Shown in pieces: positions 59,476 through 64,000 of a stretch of DNA of 64,000 bases. This stretch comes from Asterella californica (lineage: Eukaryota; Streptophyta; Marchantiopsida; Marchantiales; Aytoniaceae), in the NCBI GenBank assembly GCA_036924285.1, contig JAYKYS010000012.1, positions 5,022,001 through 5,086,000 of the forward strand, given 5' to 3'. Position numbers and translations under genes: made by a program. The notes below the pieces were generated by a model. It was not told the origin of the DNA and did not search any database. It worked only from the letters and a program-made list of their open reading frames with translations. Position 1 is the first letter of the stretch, and every line of letters begins with the position of its first letter.

Positions 59476-62400
59476 GAAAATGAGAAGTTCAAGAAGAATT
59501 ATAAGTTACTAGTCGTTTCGATGTATATCAACCGCTAACCACATCTAGAAAATAGGTCTTTTCTCAAAAAAAAAGAGCTCTCGCTATGACAACATTGCAC
59601 TATCTTCTTTGTGTTATTATCTTTATTTAATGGTTTGCTGACTAATGTTGAGTTTTATTGTTACTATCGTGCTTGTTAAAACTCAACGCACAGAGACAAA
59701 ATGCAGACATGTTCAGACATAGCATGATTGAGAAAAATATGAATGTATCGTGACCCTCAAACATAAAATACAACATTTAATTTCACTACTTAGTCGAAAG
59801 TTAAGTCAAGAAGAAACAAAGCTTTAATGATTTGTTCATTAAAGTTGAAACGTGAAACTAGAACTTTGTTTTGAAAGGACCTTAGAGGCAGTACGTAGGT
59901 CTCAATTTGAACCATAAATTTTTAGAAAAATACTAAATGTAGAGTTTATACATGATTTTGACATGAGTCAAATATTGTTATAAAAGTATTGGCAAGAATT
60001 TCTTATTTTAAATATAAGATTCAATTTTTAAAGAGGAAGATGAGATTCTACTCTGAAATATATATGAGAAAGATTCCATGTATGTGGAACCAAGACGAGT
60101 CTTTCGACCTTAAGAGTCAATGGTTGAACTCTTGAGACATGAGACTTTGACTGTGAGAGTATCAAAATGCATTTCATTCCAACTGAACCATTGAGATGTT
60201 TTGATTTAAGCTTGATTTGAGAGTTGAGACAAGACTAAAGAAGAAGATGATGGTTCATACCATCATTTGGGAACTTGTTATCATGCATCATAAGTGGTTT
60301 AACCACTATGTGAGTTTAGAAGTACAATTTAGATTTTGGAATTCATCTGAAGTCACATTATGACTTGTCTTGTTTCGAGATCAATTTAGCCAAATCTATG
60401 TTAAGAGTTATAGAATGTTGACCTTAAGTTAGTTAAGGAAATGATTCATCTTAATCCGGATCGAATCAGAACAACATAAATGATGCATCCATAGCACTAG
60501 TACTGTCATGTGTTAGTTATTTTATAGATTAACGTTGCGATTTCATTATCTATCAAGAAAAAACTTTTATTTCTCATTTATCATTGATCTCTTGTGATGC
60601 CATGATGTACAAGTCGTTTGTGTTGGTTAGAAGTTGAAAGCTTTAGTCTTTTGAAAGAAAGTGTCATGATTTTACTCCTCCCTTGATCTCCACCAACACC
60701 ATCATCTACATAGGATGAAGAGTTGTTATGATTCAGTTTCCAAAGGAAGAAGCAATGCATTCTTTCTTCCGTTCAATCGATACATTACATCTCACAGATT
60801 TAAGAGATTTCCTTACTTATTTATATAAATTTGAGAAATGTTCATATTGATATTTGTTCCTTGTACTGTTTCAAACAAAATCAAACTCCTTCAAAGTTGT
60901 GGCTCTGACTCGATAGCAAAGCACCAAAACACTTTACACACCTTGGATGCTTAGCTTACTTAATAGTAATCTACGCACTAATGTCATTAGGATAAATTTC
61001 ATATGTCAATTATATAAAAAATTTATTATAGAGATATCTAAAGAAAATTTATAATTAGAAAAAGATCATGTAATATATCATACCATAGACATACTTATCC
61101 AAAGATAATACAAACTAGATTATAAGATTAGGAGAGAGTTGACATATTATTAAATAATTGAACTTATTTTGTAGTATATCCAAAAGTATTATTAATAGTA
61201 ACATGACAGGAATAAGTAATATGTCAGTTATCAGGAAAAATATCTCTTGATATCAAGAACATTTTATTGATATCAAGAGATAGACATCGACCTCTATAAC
61301 TATCTAAGTTATAGTTATCTACCTCTATAACTATAAAGATGATAGATATCAACCTCGATAACTATTTCAGTTATAATTAGATTCTATAACTATAATTAAT
61401 ATGGTTATCACGGTTGTTATTTATTACCTTTAAAGTTATCGAGTTAGGTATCTATGTTCTGAGTTTTACTGATATCAGAAATTTCTCCTCATATTGTTTC
61501 TTGATAACTGATATGCTTTCCATTCACCACATGAGTAAGATGTAAGTATGTTCAAATTTGATACAATGTTATGATTAAAATATAAAAATAATAGTATATT
61601 ATATAATACATAAGGTTGTTAAATAATATTATGAATTTTTTTCACTTAAATTCTATGTTATCCAATACTAATAACAATAATACTCTGAGTAATCATTTTG
61701 TTTTCATGTATTATGGTACTTTGTACGAAAAGTATAACCTAGGGTTTGCACATCATGATCAAGAGTAAGTAAGTTTGATTTAACTTGAGAGGTGAATTCA
61801 AGTTTGATTAATATGACGGTATTAGGAAATGTCTATATGTCGTAAGATAAAGTTGTTTTTAAGGATAAAAGGTTGATGAAACTTGAGTTCTGTCACACCA
61901 TTTTGAACTGGTAAATATTCATTTCTACACACTAACTATAAATATAATTTCTCATTGACAATGTTTCTCTTATACTTCTCCTTGTGATCCCTCTTTCTCT
62001 TTCGTTACAAGTTTCAATTAGAAATCCTTTAGTTTAGGACCGCCATAGGGTCCGAGTAAGAAAGTCTTGAACTTGAGGTTCGATGCTGTCAGCAAGATCC
62101 AAATAATCAATAAATCTCAAATAGGATTTTCATTCGGTATGTTAGTAGAAATATTTTCTCATCGTCATAGTTAGTGAAGCAAAGGAATAGAAGCTTTGTA
62201 TTGTTCTTACATACTATACTGGGACTTGCACAATTCTGAGCACGCAATATTTTGTTGTGTACATGATAAGTTTTCTAGGTCACATGGATCCTTATTGTGA
62301 TCCATGTTGTTTAGGTTAGTAGTGAGGTTGATACAAATTCTATGATCGGATCAGAGTGTTTTGTCTTCATATCCAAAAAGGTATGTGTTCGCTGCCATAA

Positions 62401-62690
62401 TTAAAAAGGTTGATTATTATAGCTTTTGGCTAAACCAAGATACTCTTGCAAGAGATGCCAAATATCACCAATGATGTTAGAAAAGTTTTCTTGATGGTAG
62501 GAACACTTGAAGATCTCACAAAGTGTTAATCTTAAGTTCATGAAATAAAAATAAGTTTGTATTTATCATCTGGCAAGGTTCACCGGGTGTGAGGAGTTCA
62601 CACTCAATCATCTTTGGTGATCTCGTTGAGTGTGCAAAAAGTTTCTTAATATAAGTAAAACAATTTATTTATTTGGTATAGCTCTCATTC
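59476..62690. other. AT-rich intergenic spacer
   Basis: Long AT-rich region without credible genes. It contains a MITE-like palindrome (61219-61514). The rest has only scattered short direct repeats. Confidence 0.5.
61219..61514. mobile_element. MITE-like element with terminal and internal inverted repeats
   Basis: Terminal arms ATATGTCAGTTATCA (61219-61233) and TTGATAACTGATAT (61501-61514) are inverted copies with one indel. An internal perfect 16-bp hairpin, TATCTCTTGATATCAA (61241-61256) and its complement (61267-61282), lies near the left end. TATAACTAT-type motifs repeat in the middle. No coding sequence is present. Size and structure suit a miniature inverted-repeat element, but no target duplication was fixed. 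Confidence 0.5.
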
Positions 62691-62722
62691 TCCTCCTACA
62701 ATTTGTGGTCTTAGATTTCTGA

Positions 62723-63665
62723 TGCAGAGGAATTCCATATTGCTCGATATTTTGGAGTGAACTCACCAAAGATTGGACTGGATTTCACATTTGCATACTA
62801 TAACAATCGATGTAAAGTATTATGACCTACCATGCATATGATGTAACTGCAAATTCAAGAACTTAGAATAGAAGTTTAGCTTTTTCTGGTTGATTCCAGT
62901 TTTCTCTTTGATCGTGTTTGGATACCCATTTAACTTGTTTGGCAAGGTACAAGATGCAAAAGAGTTTCTTTCTGCTCATAAGCATTCTCTCATTCAATAT
63001 ATCAGTATTTTCAGAATCCCAAATGTTTTGGATATTCACCCAAAACTCCTTATGGTTTGAACCTGTTGTACTTATGGGTTAGACTCGCAGATGCGTGATA
63101 ATTATGATCGATACAAGATGCGGACGAGGAAAAAGTATTGTGTTATGGTCCAAACGGACTACAGGGAAGAGGAAAGTCAATATGTGTACTCAGATTGTAC
63201 ATATCAACCGATACCTGAACCAGACACTTTCATCGATGGAGTTGGGCTCGAGTACCCAGTCATTCCTGAGAAAGGTACCGCTTTACAATACTTGTGCAAA
63301 GTAGCATCGGCAATGTAGCCCTTAGAGCACCAAAAGTTGATCTTAACATCCACATAATGCTTTTATATACAAAAGAATATGACTTGTTCAATTTCTGCTG
63401 GTTACTACCACTTCATGTCAATAATCACAAAATTTGTGGGACTGCAGAAATGGATCCTGAATGCTCATCTGTATGCTTCAAGAAAGAACAACGACCTTGG
63501 TATATACCTATAGTTGATACAACTCCCACATACATGACGAGGGTGCTGACTTCATATTCAGATCAAAGAAGTGGACTCGTCTATCCTCATAGAAATAAGT
63601 CGCCTCTCAAGCAACCTCAAAAACAAACCCTGGTCACCCACCTTCCCCTTTCTTCTTTCACTTAA
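62723..63665 (+). other. Possible exons of an unrecognised gene
   Basis: Three plus-strand stretches look protein-like and end at possible splice sites. The first, about 62723-62815 after GATGCAG, contains ARYFGVNSPKIGLDF. The second runs from an ATG at 63091 after CGCAG to about 63273 before GGTACC and contains YQPIPEPDTFIDGVGLEYP. The third, about 63450-63665 after GGGACTGCAG, contains RPWYIPIVDTTPTYMTRV and PHRNKSPLKQPQKQTL. I recognise no family and the joining is speculative. The gene could extend past the window. Confidence 0.25.
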
Positions 63666-64000
63666 GTATGTTTCACACCCAGTACTTTGTATCTGATATG
63701 TAATCTCAAAAAGGTAATGTTTGAACAACAATAATTTGCAAGTATGTGGGATGGATTCTTGCCTAGTGCAAAGTCACGTTGAGGTTCTTATTGAGTATAC
63801 AACTTGTATTTCCATGTTCTGTGGTATCAGCATGATATTTCCTTTTAACATACAAGTCACTATCAAAGTGATCCTTCACTTAGTGTCTAATTCTCTCGAG
63901 ATGACCCGAATCTACTTTCTAATTAGAGTTGCAGTTCTCGGCTTGGAAATATGAGTTGGTTTGCTTTCGCTTTCTTGTAAGTTATTTCAATATATGGTTG
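63666..64000. other. Right edge of window, no supported gene
   Basis: A short open frame (63721-63954) is hydrophobic and unconvincing. It may be UTR or intron of the preceding candidate. Confidence 0.4.

Noticed and set aside
1..64000. CRISPR arrays, bacterial operons, riboswitches, rRNA genes
   Set aside because: No direct-repeat/spacer arrays, no conserved rRNA or riboswitch sequence; introns and plant gene families show a eukaryotic nuclear region.

Overview
This is a 64-kb stretch of nuclear DNA from a land plant, most likely a bryophyte such as a liverwort or moss. The signs are an intron-rich plastid cytochrome P450, an intronless plant F-box gene, nested Ty3/gypsy retrotransposons, and a fragment of plastid chlL. 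Flowering plants have lost chlL, so a plastid-derived copy argues against an angiosperm. The exact species is an inference.

Only two ordinary genes look intact. A 14-exon CYP97B-type carotenoid hydroxylase gene lies on the minus strand at 3009-9060; I could join every exon in frame with GT-AG introns, giving 597 aa. A single-exon F-box/kelch-like gene lies on the plus strand at 24573-25685. CYP97B intron 10 carries a chlL-derived fragment beside an unexplained exon-like ORF. The right edge (about 62.7-63.7 kb) has weak hints of one more gene running off the window.

The rest is mostly a nest of retrotransposons. Element A (about 14.2-20.3 kb) is a broken minus-strand Ty3/gypsy copy interrupted by a GAAGAC-rich repeat called S here. 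Element B/C (about 29.6-45.6 kb, minus) is one gypsy copy split by an 8.27-kb insertion, E (34513-42783), and it has an internal inversion near 30.4-31.2 kb. Element D (45.7-59.5 kb, minus) is a third gypsy copy. A 1.7-kb solo-LTR-like insertion, X (55884-57586), interrupts its gag, and a 3.8-kb chromovirus derivative, F (48138-51959), interrupts its RNase H.

Insertion F is the most unusual object. It has one normal 3' LTR and, at the other end, an 832-bp inverted copy of the same LTR, so both outer ends are the U5 (3') end of the LTR. It is flanked by a perfect 5-bp target duplication. This looks like integration of an aberrant, palindrome-ended cDNA.

Between these regions lie AT-rich spacers with local tandem repeats, a recurring hairpin module (11.1-11.8, 21.1 and 22.4 kb) and a MITE-like palindrome (61.2-61.5 kb).
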